Source: Helicobacteraceae bacterium
GTDB lineage: Bacteria; Campylobacterota; Campylobacteria; Campylobacterales; Sulfurimonadaceae
Assembly: GCA_947498025.1 (NCBI GenBank)
Contig: CANMJR010000024.1
Span: 1-43,067 of the forward strand
DNA length: 43,067 bases
Direction: 5' to 3'
The position numbers were made by a program, and so were the translations under genes. The notes beneath the pieces are model-generated. The model had not been told where the DNA came from and did not search any database. It saw only the letters and a list, made by a program, of their open reading frames with translations. Of this stretch, positions 26,566 to 34,393 are shown piece by piece. Within the stretch, counting starts at the first letter, position 1. Each line of letters starts with the position of its first letter.

Positions 26566-26654
26566 TGCTGCATCATTCTTTATTTTAAATTAAGTCAAAA
26601 AGTATATCTCTCAAAAGTAAACTATCACCTATCATTTTGTTTTACAATCCACAT

Positions 26655-27116
26655 TTAGATAATACTTTCTAAGCCTAAAATAATCTTCTCTGCCAAATGC
26701 TCTTCAATACCAAGTATTTGTGCTTTGTTCACAAACTGTTGTTTATACTCAATATGCCATTGTTTGTCCATGTGCCCCTCATAAGGCGGACGTTCACTCA
26801 GCGGATTACAAAACCCATTATCTGCTAAACATTGATATTCAGGCGTTTTATACATCTGCAAAAGTTCTAAAGCCTCTGTAATTCTCTTATTAATCTTCTC
26901 TTTTGTCTCTTTTTCAATCTCTCGAAAATTATTGTGGTTGAGATACTGCGCAATTAACTCTTTTACTTCAAAAGAGCTGTTCTCCTCAAAAATCGGCGCA
27001 TACATCTCATTTTCTGTTACTTCATCATATATATCTTCGTACATATTTTCAATCACTGTAAGATAATCCTCATCACTATAGGAATTTCTTAATTTTATTA
27101 TTATTTCATCGAGCAT
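26655..27116 (-). CDS. Conserved-looking acidic protein of unknown function
   Basis: A 153-residue protein not recognised. It is rich in Glu and Lys, with helices throughout and no membrane segment: LDEIIIKLRNSYSDEDYLTVIEN at the start, then EITENEMYAPIFEE-like and NHNNFREIEKETKEKINKRI, a short Cys-containing stretch CLADNGFCNPLSERPPYEGH (two cysteines) and a helical end. The start at 27116 is chosen because AAAAGG lies nine bases upstream; further in-frame codons up to 27239 lie in the dispersed repeat and are not likely to be coding. The P-x-Y-E-G-H segment may help to find relatives. Confidence 0.65.
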   Translation of the reverse strand: MLDEIIIKLRNSYSDEDYLTVIENMYEDIYDEVTENEMYAPIFEENSSFEVKELIAQYLNHNNFREIEKETKEKINKRITEALELLQMYKTPEYQCLADNGFCNPLSERPPYEGHMDKQWHIEYKQQFVNKAQILGIEEHLAEKIILGLESII

Positions 27117-27178
27117 ATAAAAATCCTTTTCATTTTTGTAAATAGGGTGGCATGTAAAGATACTTTTACTTATAAAGT

Positions 27179-27326
27179 CCTTGAAGTTTTCGAAAAACAA
27201 AGTTTTACTAAAGAAACATTTTCGCTTTGCGAAAAACACTTCGCTTGTTTTCGTAGCTTTAGGGGGTTGTAGCTGCTTTTGTCCCTGCCACTAAAACGGA
27301 CGCGTTCGTTTTAGTGCGTAACATCA
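27179..27326 (-). repeat. Dispersed intergenic repeat, copy B (148 bp, long form)
   Basis: On the minus strand it reads TGATGTTACGCACTAAAACG, the 28-bp palindrome, GGCAGGGACAAAAGCAGC, TACAACCCCCTAAAGCTACG, then a long tail that includes a perfect hairpin TTTTCGC-AAA-GCGAAAA, and ends ...CGAAAACTTCAAGG. It begins one base after the stop codon of the 948-residue signalling gene, so its palindrome is in position to terminate that message. Same orientation as copy C on the other side of that gene. Confidence 0.88.
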
Positions 27327-27327
27327 G

Positions 27328-30174
27328 TTATAAAGAGATAAGCGCCTCAAGTTTTTGAAGAATCTCCTCACGAATTTGTCTTAATTTATTTATCCCAACT
27401 ATTTTATCCTCTTCACTCGATTGGATGAGTATTTTTGCGTATTTATGTAACTCTTTATGTTGTCTATCTAATGCTTCATACGCAGGATGTTTTCTTTGCT
27501 CGGTGGAAGCATCGTGCATAATCCAGTTGCCCAAACGACAACTTGATGCACTAAATTCCGGAAGTTTTGAGCTTTTATTTAACAAAAATACTTCAACCGA
27601 ATCAATCCAATTGCGGTGTTCTATGGCGGTGTGCAAGAGTGCTCGATTGTCTGTATTGATTCGTTTGATTGTTTTCCAAGAATCATACCCAGACCAAGAA
27701 TCAATCCACTCTAAGACATCTCTTGCCGGCATTGCTTTTGCAATCGCAAATCCTTGCACCACATCACACCCTAGTTGCAACAAAATTTTTCCAATCTCTT
27801 CCGACTCAACACCCTCCGCCACAACATGACAACTAAATGCATGTGCGAGTCCTATAGAAGCTTCTACGATAGATAAATTGCTACTTGAACTCAGGAGTTT
27901 CATGATAAAACTTTTATCTATTTTAATTGTATTCATCGGGAGTTTTTCCAAGTAATGCAAAGAAGCGTACCCCGTGCCAAAATTATCAATTGCTATACTT
28001 ACACCAAGTTTTTGACATGCACGCAGTATTGTAGAAGTTTGTTCAATGTTTTCAAATGCTGAAGTTTCTAACAGCTCTATCTCTATAGTATTTGGTTTTA
28101 TACCGGGATATTTCACAAAAAGTTCTTTTAGATATGTAGCGAATCCTAATTCTTTAACCTCATGTGAACTCACATTGACGCTCATAGTCAAATTTGAGTC
28201 CCTCACATGCCAACACGCTAATTGATAAAAAGCTTTTTCTAACACCCAATGTCCCAATTCAACCATAAACTTTGGATCATTTTCTACAAACGGAAGAAAA
28301 TCATCAGCATAGATGATACCTTTTTGCGGATGATTCCAGCGGAGCAGTACTTCAAAACCAACCACTCTATTTTTTGACATATCCACTTTTGGTTGATAAT
28401 AAAGAACTAACTCGTCACTCAAAATTGCATGGCGCAAATTGAGAACACTTTGCTGCTGTGTTTTGATTTCGTTCGATGCTTCGAGATTAAAAAATTGATA
28501 CTGTTTTTTACCGGAAATTTTAGCAAAATACATCGCTTGGTCTGCTTGACGAAGAAGCACTTCATTTCCAACATCCTCTGCCTGAGGATAAAAACTCACC
28601 CCGATACTCGCTGAAACTTGCATGCAATGTTTTTCATAGATAATATCCAAGGATAACTCACTTAAAAGTCGCTGCAACATTGGAATAACTTCTTGTGTAC
28701 AGCCAAGGGCATTCACAACTACGACAAACTCATCGCCGCCTAGACGCGAAACGATGTCACTCCCTCGAACGATGTCGCTCATTCTTTGTGCCACGGTAGA
28801 TAATACTTTGTCCCCTGCGTCATGCCCATACGTGTCATTTATCGCTTTAAAACCATCAAGGTCAATAAATAGGAGTGCGAGATATTGGCTGTTTCTTTTA
28901 ACACTCAACATCGCATGTATTAAGAGTTCTGAGAGTAAAAATCTATTTGGCAGATTTGTAAGTGCGTCATGTTTGGCCGTGTGGTCAAGTTCATTTTGAT
29001 GTTCTACTTGAATTGAAATATCCGTATTAAAGCCAACAAATCTCAAAGGCGTGCCATCCGCATCAAACAGAGCTTTACCGCGACCTAAAATCCAACGCCA
29101 AGAACCATCTTTTGCCCTTAAGCGAAATTTAGCCTCATAACTTTGCTCTCCTTTTGAGGCTAAATATGTTTGTACAATTTTCATAGTCTCCTCTTTATCA
29201 TCAGGATTGAGCAGACCAAACCAAGCTTCTATATTTTGAGGTAAATCTCCGACTGTATAACCGAGCATCGTCTCAAATCGTTCAGACAACACAAGACTAT
29301 CACTCTGCAAATCCCAATCCCACAAACCATCTTGTGCTCCTTCTATTGCCAATGAAAAACGATTTCGCTCTGTTTGAAGCTCTTGATTTTGTTTTTCAAT
29401 CTTGAGTTGATTATTTACAGATTCTGTGACAATTCTTGCAATTCCAAAAAGCCCTATTATCTCATTTTGAGCATTGAGGATTGGATATTTTCTATTGTCA
29501 ACCCAGCCTTCATTGCCCTCTTTATCGACAAAAGGATGAATTTCATTGGCATGTGGAACAACTCCCCCATAGATATCTTTTTCAAATTTATAATATTTAT
29601 CTGCAAGCTCTTTTGGAAAGATTTGGTAATCTGTTTTTCCGATAAGCTCAGACCCTTTTTTATAGCCTGCAATAAGCGCTAAAGCATCACTTGATGCAGT
29701 TAAAACATGATGGGCATCTTTAAAAAAGATAAAATCATCTGAGTACTGCATCATGGCCTCAAAATTTGTTCGAATGGCGATTTGCTCATCCATCTTTTTT
29801 ACAAGATATCGCACATCTGTCAACTTTAGGAAAAAGAGAGTTGCATGGTCTAAGTTTTTTTCTAAAAAAGGGGTTCCTTGCCCGTTCAAAATAATGATTT
29901 CAGAATTAGACTTTAAAATACGAAAATTAAACTCAAACTCTTTGTGAGAGGCATTGAGAGAGATACAAAACGAAGCAACATCATCGGGGTGAATGACGCT
30001 CAAGAGTTCAATACCATGTGCGATAACTTGTTTATCTGCTTGAATATCAAAAAGTGTTTCAAAATTCTCTTTTTCTACACAAAAAAGAAGTTTTTGATTA
30101 TCGCAATGATGAAGGAGAATAACATGATGTTTAAAGGCTTCTCTATTTTTCGCATCATGAAATATCTCTTCCAT
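27328..30174 (-). CDS. PAS-PAS-PAS-GGDEF-EAL-CZB c-di-GMP enzyme
   Basis: A 948-residue soluble signalling protein. There are two or three PAS/PAC units (about 1-130 weak, 135-260, 270-395), then GGDEF (about 400-565) with intact RLGGDEF and I-site RGSD. The EAL domain (about 575-820) has GFEVLLRW for the EAL motif, NVS, IELLETS, IDNFGTG (second Asp of DDFGTG is Asn), KIDKSFI, AEGVE and QGFAIAKAM. Then comes a C-terminal CZB domain (about 835-945) with HRNWIDSVEVFL, CRLGNWIMHD and HPAYEALDRQHKELH, the His3-Cys zinc site known from chemoreceptors and from DgcZ. The cyclase is likely active; the phosphodiesterase may be weakened by the Asn. The CZB suggests zinc or oxidant control. The gene stands alone between repeat copies B and C. 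Confidence 0.92.
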   Translation of the reverse strand: MEEIFHDAKNREAFKHHVILLHHCDNQKLLFCVEKENFETLFDIQADKQVIAHGIELLSVIHPDDVASFCISLNASHKEFEFNFRILKSNSEIIILNGQGTPFLEKNLDHATLFFLKLTDVRYLVKKMDEQIAIRTNFEAMMQYSDDFIFFKDAHHVLTASSDALALIAGYKKGSELIGKTDYQIFPKELADKYYKFEKDIYGGVVPHANEIHPFVDKEGNEGWVDNRKYPILNAQNEIIGLFGIARIVTESVNNQLKIEKQNQELQTERNRFSLAIEGAQDGLWDWDLQSDSLVLSERFETMLGYTVGDLPQNIEAWFGLLNPDDKEETMKIVQTYLASKGEQSYEAKFRLRAKDGSWRWILGRGKALFDADGTPLRFVGFNTDISIQVEHQNELDHTAKHDALTNLPNRFLLSELLIHAMLSVKRNSQYLALLFIDLDGFKAINDTYGHDAGDKVLSTVAQRMSDIVRGSDIVSRLGGDEFVVVVNALGCTQEVIPMLQRLLSELSLDIIYEKHCMQVSASIGVSFYPQAEDVGNEVLLRQADQAMYFAKISGKKQYQFFNLEASNEIKTQQQSVLNLRHAILSDELVLYYQPKVDMSKNRVVGFEVLLRWNHPQKGIIYADDFLPFVENDPKFMVELGHWVLEKAFYQLACWHVRDSNLTMSVNVSSHEVKELGFATYLKELFVKYPGIKPNTIEIELLETSAFENIEQTSTILRACQKLGVSIAIDNFGTGYASLHYLEKLPMNTIKIDKSFIMKLLSSSSNLSIVEASIGLAHAFSCHVVAEGVESEEIGKILLQLGCDVVQGFAIAKAMPARDVLEWIDSWSGYDSWKTIKRINTDNRALLHTAIEHRNWIDSVEVFLLNKSSKLPEFSASSCRLGNWIMHDASTEQRKHPAYEALDRQHKELHKYAKILIQSSEEDKIVGINKLRQIREEILQKLEALISL

Positions 30175-30199
30175 ATAAATAACCTTTTTTTTAGATGCT

Positions 30200-30330
30200 T
30201 TTAATTCCCGAAAAACAGAGTTTTACTAAAGAAACATTTTCGCTTTGCGAAAAGCGCTTCACTTGTTTTCGTAGCTTCATGGGGTTGTAGCTGCTTTTGT
30301 CCCTGCCACTAAAACGGACGCGTTCGTTTT
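30200..30330 (-). repeat. Dispersed intergenic repeat, copy C (about 131 bp)
   Basis: Minus-strand reading: AAAAAACGAACGCGTCCG and CGTTTTAGTGGCAGGGAC, AAAAGCAGCTACAACCCCAT, then the long tail with the hairpin TTTTCGC-AAA-GCGAAAA and GTTTTTCGGGAATT. The first 15 bases of the family (TGATGTTACGCAC..) are missing or replaced by A-rich sequence. It lies 26 bases upstream of the 948-residue gene, in the same orientation as copy B. Confidence 0.85.
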
Positions 30331-30394
30331 TTAAAAACTTATCTTACACTATTTTTCTTAAAAAAAATTTCACCTCAATCCACAAACATGTCTC

Positions 30395-30775
30395 TTATCT
30401 CTCAGTTATAACGACATCTCCAAAAAAAAGTTCTCGGTTTGTTTCAAAATTTTCTACAAGTGTAGTAAAACAACCGCCAAGTTCACGGATAGTTTCTATA
30501 TTTGGCTCAATATATATTTTATTCCCTTTTTTTTCCATTGTAATAATGTCCGCTTCTCTGAGTTCTTTAAGATGCTTTGAAATAGTAGGCAGAGCAAAGT
30601 CAAAATGCTCTGCAATTGTACTCACACAAGTGGCATGCGGGCTTATTTTTATATTTTTATCTTTTTTATCTAAAGAACATGTATATCCACCTGTAAACAC
30701 ATTTTTAAAAATTAAAAAACGAGTCTCATTCCCAAGTGCTTTGAAAATTTTTATTTTTTGCTTCATATCCAGCAT
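30395..30775 (-). CDS. ArsR-family transcriptional regulator
   Basis: A 126-residue winged-helix protein: FKALGNETRFLIFKNVF in the first helices, CVSTIAEHFDFALPTISKHLKELREADI as the helix-turn-helix, and the wing MEKKGNKIYIEPN. It has three cysteines (33, 50, 102), with Cys50 at the start of the recognition region, a layout that could sense thiol-reactive or persulfide species as in BigR/SqrR relatives, although the positions are not the same. I chose the ATG at 30775 because AAGG lies six bases upstream; an ATG five codons earlier is possible. It is divergent from the rhodanese-DsrE-DsbD operon and probably represses it. Confidence 0.85.
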   Translation of the reverse strand: MLDMKQKIKIFKALGNETRFLIFKNVFTGGYTCSLDKKDKNIKISPHATCVSTIAEHFDFALPTISKHLKELREADIITMEKKGNKIYIEPNIETIRELGGCFTTLVENFETNRELFFGDVVITER

Positions 30776-30783
30776 TCTAATCC

Positions 30784-30851
30784 TTGACATTGTTATTAAA
30801 AAATTATACCATACTTAAATCTATTTAGTTAAATGCCTAATTAGGCATTTA
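30784..30851 (+). promoter_or_regulatory. Promoter and 22-bp palindromic operator of the rhodanese operon
   Basis: A TTGACA at 30784-30789 and TATACC about 15 bases later make a sigma-70-like promoter reading toward the rhodanese gene. Downstream, 30830-30851 is a perfect 22-bp palindrome with half-site TAAATGCCTAA. It lies between two divergent genes, one of them an ArsR regulator, the expected place for an ArsR dimer site. An AGGAG ribosome binding site follows at 30862-30866. Confidence 0.65.
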
Positions 30852-30871
30852 CTATAAAACTAGGAGAAAAG

Positions 30872-31342
30872 ATGAAAAAAAGAGTCATAAACATGGTATT
30901 GGCAGCTATGCTATCTTCAACAGCGGCTCTCAATGGCGGAGCAGTAGAGGCAGATAAATTAGTGGCGGAGGCTGTAAAAGAAACAGGCGAGATGGAGCCT
31001 CAAAAACTTAAACAGATGATAGACAAAGAAGAAGCGGTCATAGTTCTGGATGTAAGAGAATCTGAACAAAGAGCAGAAGGGCAGATTTATACAGATAAGT
31101 TTTTTGCAATTACTCGCGGTAATTTAGAGTTTGAAGTGACGAATCAAATTAAAGATAAAAATGCTGTGATTGTAACTTATTGCCGCGGCGGCAGCCGTGG
31201 TGTATTGGCTGCGCAAACACTTAGACATCTTGGCTATAAAAATGCTACAAACCTCAAAGGCGGGCTCAAAGGATGGGCAACATTGGGCTATCCTATAGAG
31301 ACCGGTCTTGGAGTAACAAAACTAACGGAGGAAGAAAAATGA
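30872..31342 (+). CDS. Secreted rhodanese-like sulfurtransferase
   Basis: A 156-residue protein with a signal peptide (MKKRVINMVLAAMLSSTAALN) and a single rhodanese domain: VIVLDVRESEQRAEGQI, then the active-site loop TYCRGGSRG, whose Cys would carry the persulfide, and LGYKNATNLKGGLKGWATLGYP. It probably acts in the periplasm on thiosulfate, polysulfide or another sulfane donor. It is first in a three-gene unit; its stop overlaps the DsrE-like start by four bases. The context with a divergent ArsR regulator and DsbD suggests sulfur-stress or thiol handling. Confidence 0.88.
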   Translation: MKKRVINMVLAAMLSSTAALNGGAVEADKLVAEAVKETGEMEPQKLKQMIDKEEAVIVLDVRESEQRAEGQIYTDKFFAITRGNLEFEVTNQIKDKNAVIVTYCRGGSRGVLAAQTLRHLGYKNATNLKGGLKGWATLGYPIETGLGVTKLTEEEK

Positions 31343-31692
31343 TAACAATAATACTCAATCATCAGCCTTATGACGGGACGGATGTAACATGGAATGCTTT
31401 GCGTTTGGCAAAAACACTACACAAAAATGGGGAGGAAGTGAACATCTTTTTAATGAATGATGCCGTTGACCTTGCGCGTGATAGAACTGCTAAACCTGAT
31501 TATTACGATAATGATTTAGTTGAAATGGTCAAAAAGATGTATGCAAACGGCATAAAATTACAGGCATGTGGAACTTGTAATGCACGATGCGGTATCTTCA
31601 AAAATGAACCCTATTTTGATGAAAAAGTATCTTCTACTATGGAAGTACTTTCAAGCTGGGTTATAAATAGTAAGCAAGTCATCACATTTTAA
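31339..31692 (+). CDS. DsrE/TusD-like sulfur-relay protein
   Basis: A 117-residue DsrE-family protein: TIILNHQPYDGTDVTWNALRLA at the N-terminus, NIFLMNDAVDLAR, and the Cys-containing loop LQACGTCNARCGI, the position of the sulfur-carrying Cys in DsrE/TusD and related proteins. It is cytoplasmic by its lack of a signal peptide. Start ATG at 31339 lies in an ATGA overlap with the rhodanese gene, preceded by GGAGG. It probably accepts or relays sulfane sulfur together with the rhodanese; the direct partner is unknown. Confidence 0.85.
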   Translation: MITIILNHQPYDGTDVTWNALRLAKTLHKNGEEVNIFLMNDAVDLARDRTAKPDYYDNDLVEMVKKMYANGIKLQACGTCNARCGIFKNEPYFDEKVSSTMEVLSSWVINSKQVITF

Positions 31693-31774
31693 TCACTAAT
31701 AATGGAAGTAAAAGATAGTTATTATTTAAGAGTAGCTATAATCGAACAAATTTTTTTTAATGAGTGGGTTAATG

Positions 31775-33559
31775 ATGTCAAAAATTATTCTGTTTCTTTT
31801 TTTAAGTGTTTTTTTATTTGGTGAAACACCAAAATTTTTAATGCCGAACGAAGCTTTTATTCCACATGCCAAGCTCAATGAGAAGATGCAGATTGAGGCG
31901 AATGTTGCGATTGCTAAAGATATTTACTTGTATGAAGATAAAGTAAAACTAGAGGTTATCGATGCAACAAATACCGTAACTATAAAAGAGATTGCAGCAC
32001 CAAAAAGCGTCAAGCACGAGGGGGACATGGTCTATTTAAGCTCTCCTTCCTTTGTAATAACCTTAGAAAAAAAGAGCGATGTCAAAGAGATAAAAAAAGT
32101 AGAGTTCAAACTCTCCTACCAGGGCTGCTCGGAACAGGGGCTTTGTTATGAACCTTTGAGCAAAACATACTCTTTGGATGTGAACAGCTCAAAATTAAGT
32201 ATTGCAAGTGAAACCTCTCAAATAAAAAAATTAGATATTCCAACTCAAAAAGCATCACAAACAGATACTCTTAAGCAAGAGGTTTCAGAAACAGATGCTA
32301 TTGCAAATACGATTATCTCAGGAAGTATCGGCTTAATTCTTTTAACATTTTTTGGCTTTGGGCTTCTGCTGGCTCTCACACCATGTACCTTTCCTATGAT
32401 TCCGATAATCTCCGGAATAATCATAAGCCAAGGAGAGGGCTTAACCACTAAAAAAGCACTTTTTCTCTCTGTTGTTTATGTACTGTCCATGTCTGTTGCC
32501 TATACGATAGCAGGTGTTTTAGCCGGTCTTTTTGGCTCAGGTCTTCAAGCGGCAATGCAAAACGCATGGATTATCTTCTCTTTTTCAGCTATCTTTGTAG
32601 CCCTAGCACTCAGCATGTTTGGCTATTTTGAGTTAAAGGCTCCCTCTTTTTTACTCAACTCTCTTGGCGAATCAAGAAGACATAGAGGTATTTTGGGTGT
32701 CGCAGTAATGGGCTTTCTGTCGGCTCTTATCGTTGGTCCATGTGTTGCAGCCCCGCTCGCAGGCGCTTTGGTTTACATCGGGCAAACAGGTGACGCATTT
32801 CTTGGAGGAGTGGCACTTTTTGCCATGAGCATAGGAATGGGACTGCCGCTCATTGTGGTCGGAGTGAGTGCAGGAAAGTTTATGCCAAAACCGGGGCATT
32901 GGATGGTTCTGGTAAACAATATCTTTGGTGTAATGATGCTCGGCGTTGCCATTTGGATGCTTGAAAAAGTAGTGGATGTTTACTATACTATGCTTTTATG
33001 GTCTCTATTACTTGTTAGTTTTTCCCTCTATCTCGGGGCGTTTGAAAAAAAGATACATTTTATTAGAAAAAGCATAGCAATTATCCTGTTTATCTACTCT
33101 GTTTCTCTTCTCATAGGAACTCTCGGCGGCTCAAAGAGCATGAGCAAACCGCTGGAATTTTTAAAACCTCAGGTTGCCCTTACATCTGAAAAAGCCCGAC
33201 ATGCGGAGTTTACAAAAGTGAGCTCCATTGAAGAGCTAGATGCACTTCTGCAAAAAAACAGAGGCAAAAAAATCATGCTCGATTTTAGTGCTGACTGGTG
33301 TACTTCATGTAAAGAGTTTGAAGAAGTTACATTTGCAGATGTCGGCGTTGCAAAAAAGATGGGCGAGTTTGTTCTGATTCAAGCAGATATTACAGCCAAC
33401 GGAGAGAAAGAAAAAGCTCTCAGCAATAAATATGGAGTTTTTGGTCCTCCTGTGATTCTGTTTTTTGATGAAAATAGTGAAGTTATAAAAGCCAAAACTA
33501 TTACAGGTTTTATGGAACCGATTGAATTTTTAAAACATCTAAACACAATAAACTTATAA
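31775..33559 (+). CDS. dsbD: Thiol:disulfide interchange protein DsbD
   Basis: About 594 residues with the three DsbD parts. After a signal peptide (MSKIILFLFLSVFLFGE) comes an N-terminal beta domain with CSEQGLCYEP (two Cys). Then there are eight membrane segments with the redox pair in LTPCTFPMIP and VGPCVAAPLAG, and a C-terminal thioredoxin domain with DFSADWCTSCKEFE. It carries electrons from cytoplasmic thioredoxin to periplasmic thiol proteins. Two adjacent ATGs (31772, 31775) and one at 31760 are possible; GTGGG at 31764-31768 favours 31775. It follows the DsrE-like gene by about 80 bases and ends at a strong hairpin. Confidence 0.93.
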   Translation: MSKIILFLFLSVFLFGETPKFLMPNEAFIPHAKLNEKMQIEANVAIAKDIYLYEDKVKLEVIDATNTVTIKEIAAPKSVKHEGDMVYLSSPSFVITLEKKSDVKEIKKVEFKLSYQGCSEQGLCYEPLSKTYSLDVNSSKLSIASETSQIKKLDIPTQKASQTDTLKQEVSETDAIANTIISGSIGLILLTFFGFGLLLALTPCTFPMIPIISGIIISQGEGLTTKKALFLSVVYVLSMSVAYTIAGVLAGLFGSGLQAAMQNAWIIFSFSAIFVALALSMFGYFELKAPSFLLNSLGESRRHRGILGVAVMGFLSALIVGPCVAAPLAGALVYIGQTGDAFLGGVALFAMSIGMGLPLIVVGVSAGKFMPKPGHWMVLVNNIFGVMMLGVAIWMLEKVVDVYYTMLLWSLLLVSFSLYLGAFEKKIHFIRKSIAIILFIYSVSLLIGTLGGSKSMSKPLEFLKPQVALTSEKARHAEFTKVSSIEELDALLQKNRGKKIMLDFSADWCTSCKEFEEVTFADVGVAKKMGEFVLIQADITANGEKEKALSNKYGVFGPPVILFFDENSEVIKAKTITGFMEPIEFLKHLNTINL

Positions 33560-33566
33560 CTTTGAT

Positions 33567-33592
33567 GCTCAAATGGGCTTTTACCCATTTGA
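33567..33592 (+). terminator. Strong hairpin after dsbD
   Basis: Perfect 10-bp arms CTCAAATGGG (33567-33576) and CCCATTTGAG (33583-33592) around CTTTTA. It lies between the converging dsbD and nitroreductase genes and may serve both. Directly after it, GTGCGTAACATCA (33592-33604) equals, in reverse, the first 13 bases of the dispersed repeat family. Confidence 0.65.
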
Positions 33593-33602
33593 GTGCGTAA
33601 CA

Positions 33603-34232
33603 TCAGTGAATAAACTCAAAAACCTCTTCATACGCTAAACGTAGTTGCGTTGACTGCTCATTCACTCTATATCCAAGCGGAAGCAGCATGGAGAGCTGAT
33701 ATTTTTTTGTATCAAGACCCAAAATCTCTTCAACCTTCTCCTTCTCAAAACCCTCAATAGGGCAAGAATCTATCCCTATAAATGCCGCAGCACTCATCAT
33801 ATTTGCAGATGCTATATAGGATTGTTTGGATGTCCAAGCGTAAATATTTTCATCACTGCTGAGCGTATGTTTGAGATGCGACGCATATAAAGCAAGATAG
33901 AAGTCAATCTTCTCTTGTGACATCTCTCGTCTTGCAAATCTTGCTTTTGGTACGCCCGATTCCGGTTTTGCACTCTCAATTGCAGCCAACACGACAACCA
34001 AATGCGAGCATGAAGTAATCTGCACCTGATTCCAGCAAAAAGGTCTCAGTTTGGCTCTTAGCTCCTCATTTGTTATAACCAGAAACTTCCATGGCTCCAT
34101 GCCAAACGAGGATGGCGATTTTCGCCCCGCCTCAAGTATAAACTTGAGTTCATCCTCGGATATTTTTTTGCTCTCATCAAAAACTTTGCAGGCATGTCTA
34201 AAATCCATTGCCTTTGAAAAATCATTATTCAT
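33603..34232 (-). CDS. Nitroreductase-family NAD(P)H-dependent oxidoreductase
   Basis: A 209-residue flavoprotein of the NfsB/nitroreductase family: MDFRHACKVFDESKKIS (the R-x-C-R-x-F-type FMN contact region), GRKSPSSFGMEPWKFLVI with the SSFGMEPW FMN signature, and the C-terminal IEGFEKEKVEEILGL and LLPLGYRV segments. It reduces nitro compounds or quinones with FMN as cofactor; the physiological substrate is unknown. Length is normal. It converges with dsbD and is read alone. Confidence 0.9.
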   Translation of the reverse strand: MNNDFSKAMDFRHACKVFDESKKISEDELKFILEAGRKSPSSFGMEPWKFLVITNEELRAKLRPFCWNQVQITSCSHLVVVLAAIESAKPESGVPKARFARREMSQEKIDFYLALYASHLKHTLSSDENIYAWTSKQSYIASANMMSAAAFIGIDSCPIEGFEKEKVEEILGLDTKKYQLSMLLPLGYRVNEQSTQLRLAYEEVFEFIH

Positions 34233-34286
34233 CTTTAAAATCTCCCTCTAAAATAGTAAAAAATTATATACTTCCAAAACTTAATT

Positions 34287-34389
34287 AATGTTACGCACTA
34301 AAACGAACGCGTCCGTTTTAGTGGCAGGGACAAAAGCAGCTACAACCCCCTAAAGCTACGAAAAACTTTGTTTTTCGAGAATTACAAGG
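34287..34389 (+). repeat. Dispersed intergenic repeat, copy D (103 bp, short form)
   Basis: It reads ATGTTACGCACTAAAACG, the 28-bp palindrome, GGCAGGGACAAAAGCAGC, TACAACCCCCTAAAGCTACG and then jumps to AAAACTTTGTTTTTCGAG AATTACAAGG. The part with the AAA-loop hairpin is missing relative to copies B and C. It ends four bases before the ATG of the AEC transporter, so the AAGG(A) at its right end is that gene's ribosome binding site. Confidence 0.88.
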
Positions 34390-34393
34390 AAAC

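Noticed and set aside
27117-27239. Extension of the 153-residue protein into the upstream repeat
   Set aside because: The extra codons lie partly in dispersed repeat copy B, and the ribosome binding site fits the start at 27116.
19646-34389. The dispersed repeats as a CRISPR array
   Set aside because: Copies are kilobases apart, in both orientations, longer than CRISPR repeats, and not separated by uniform spacers.
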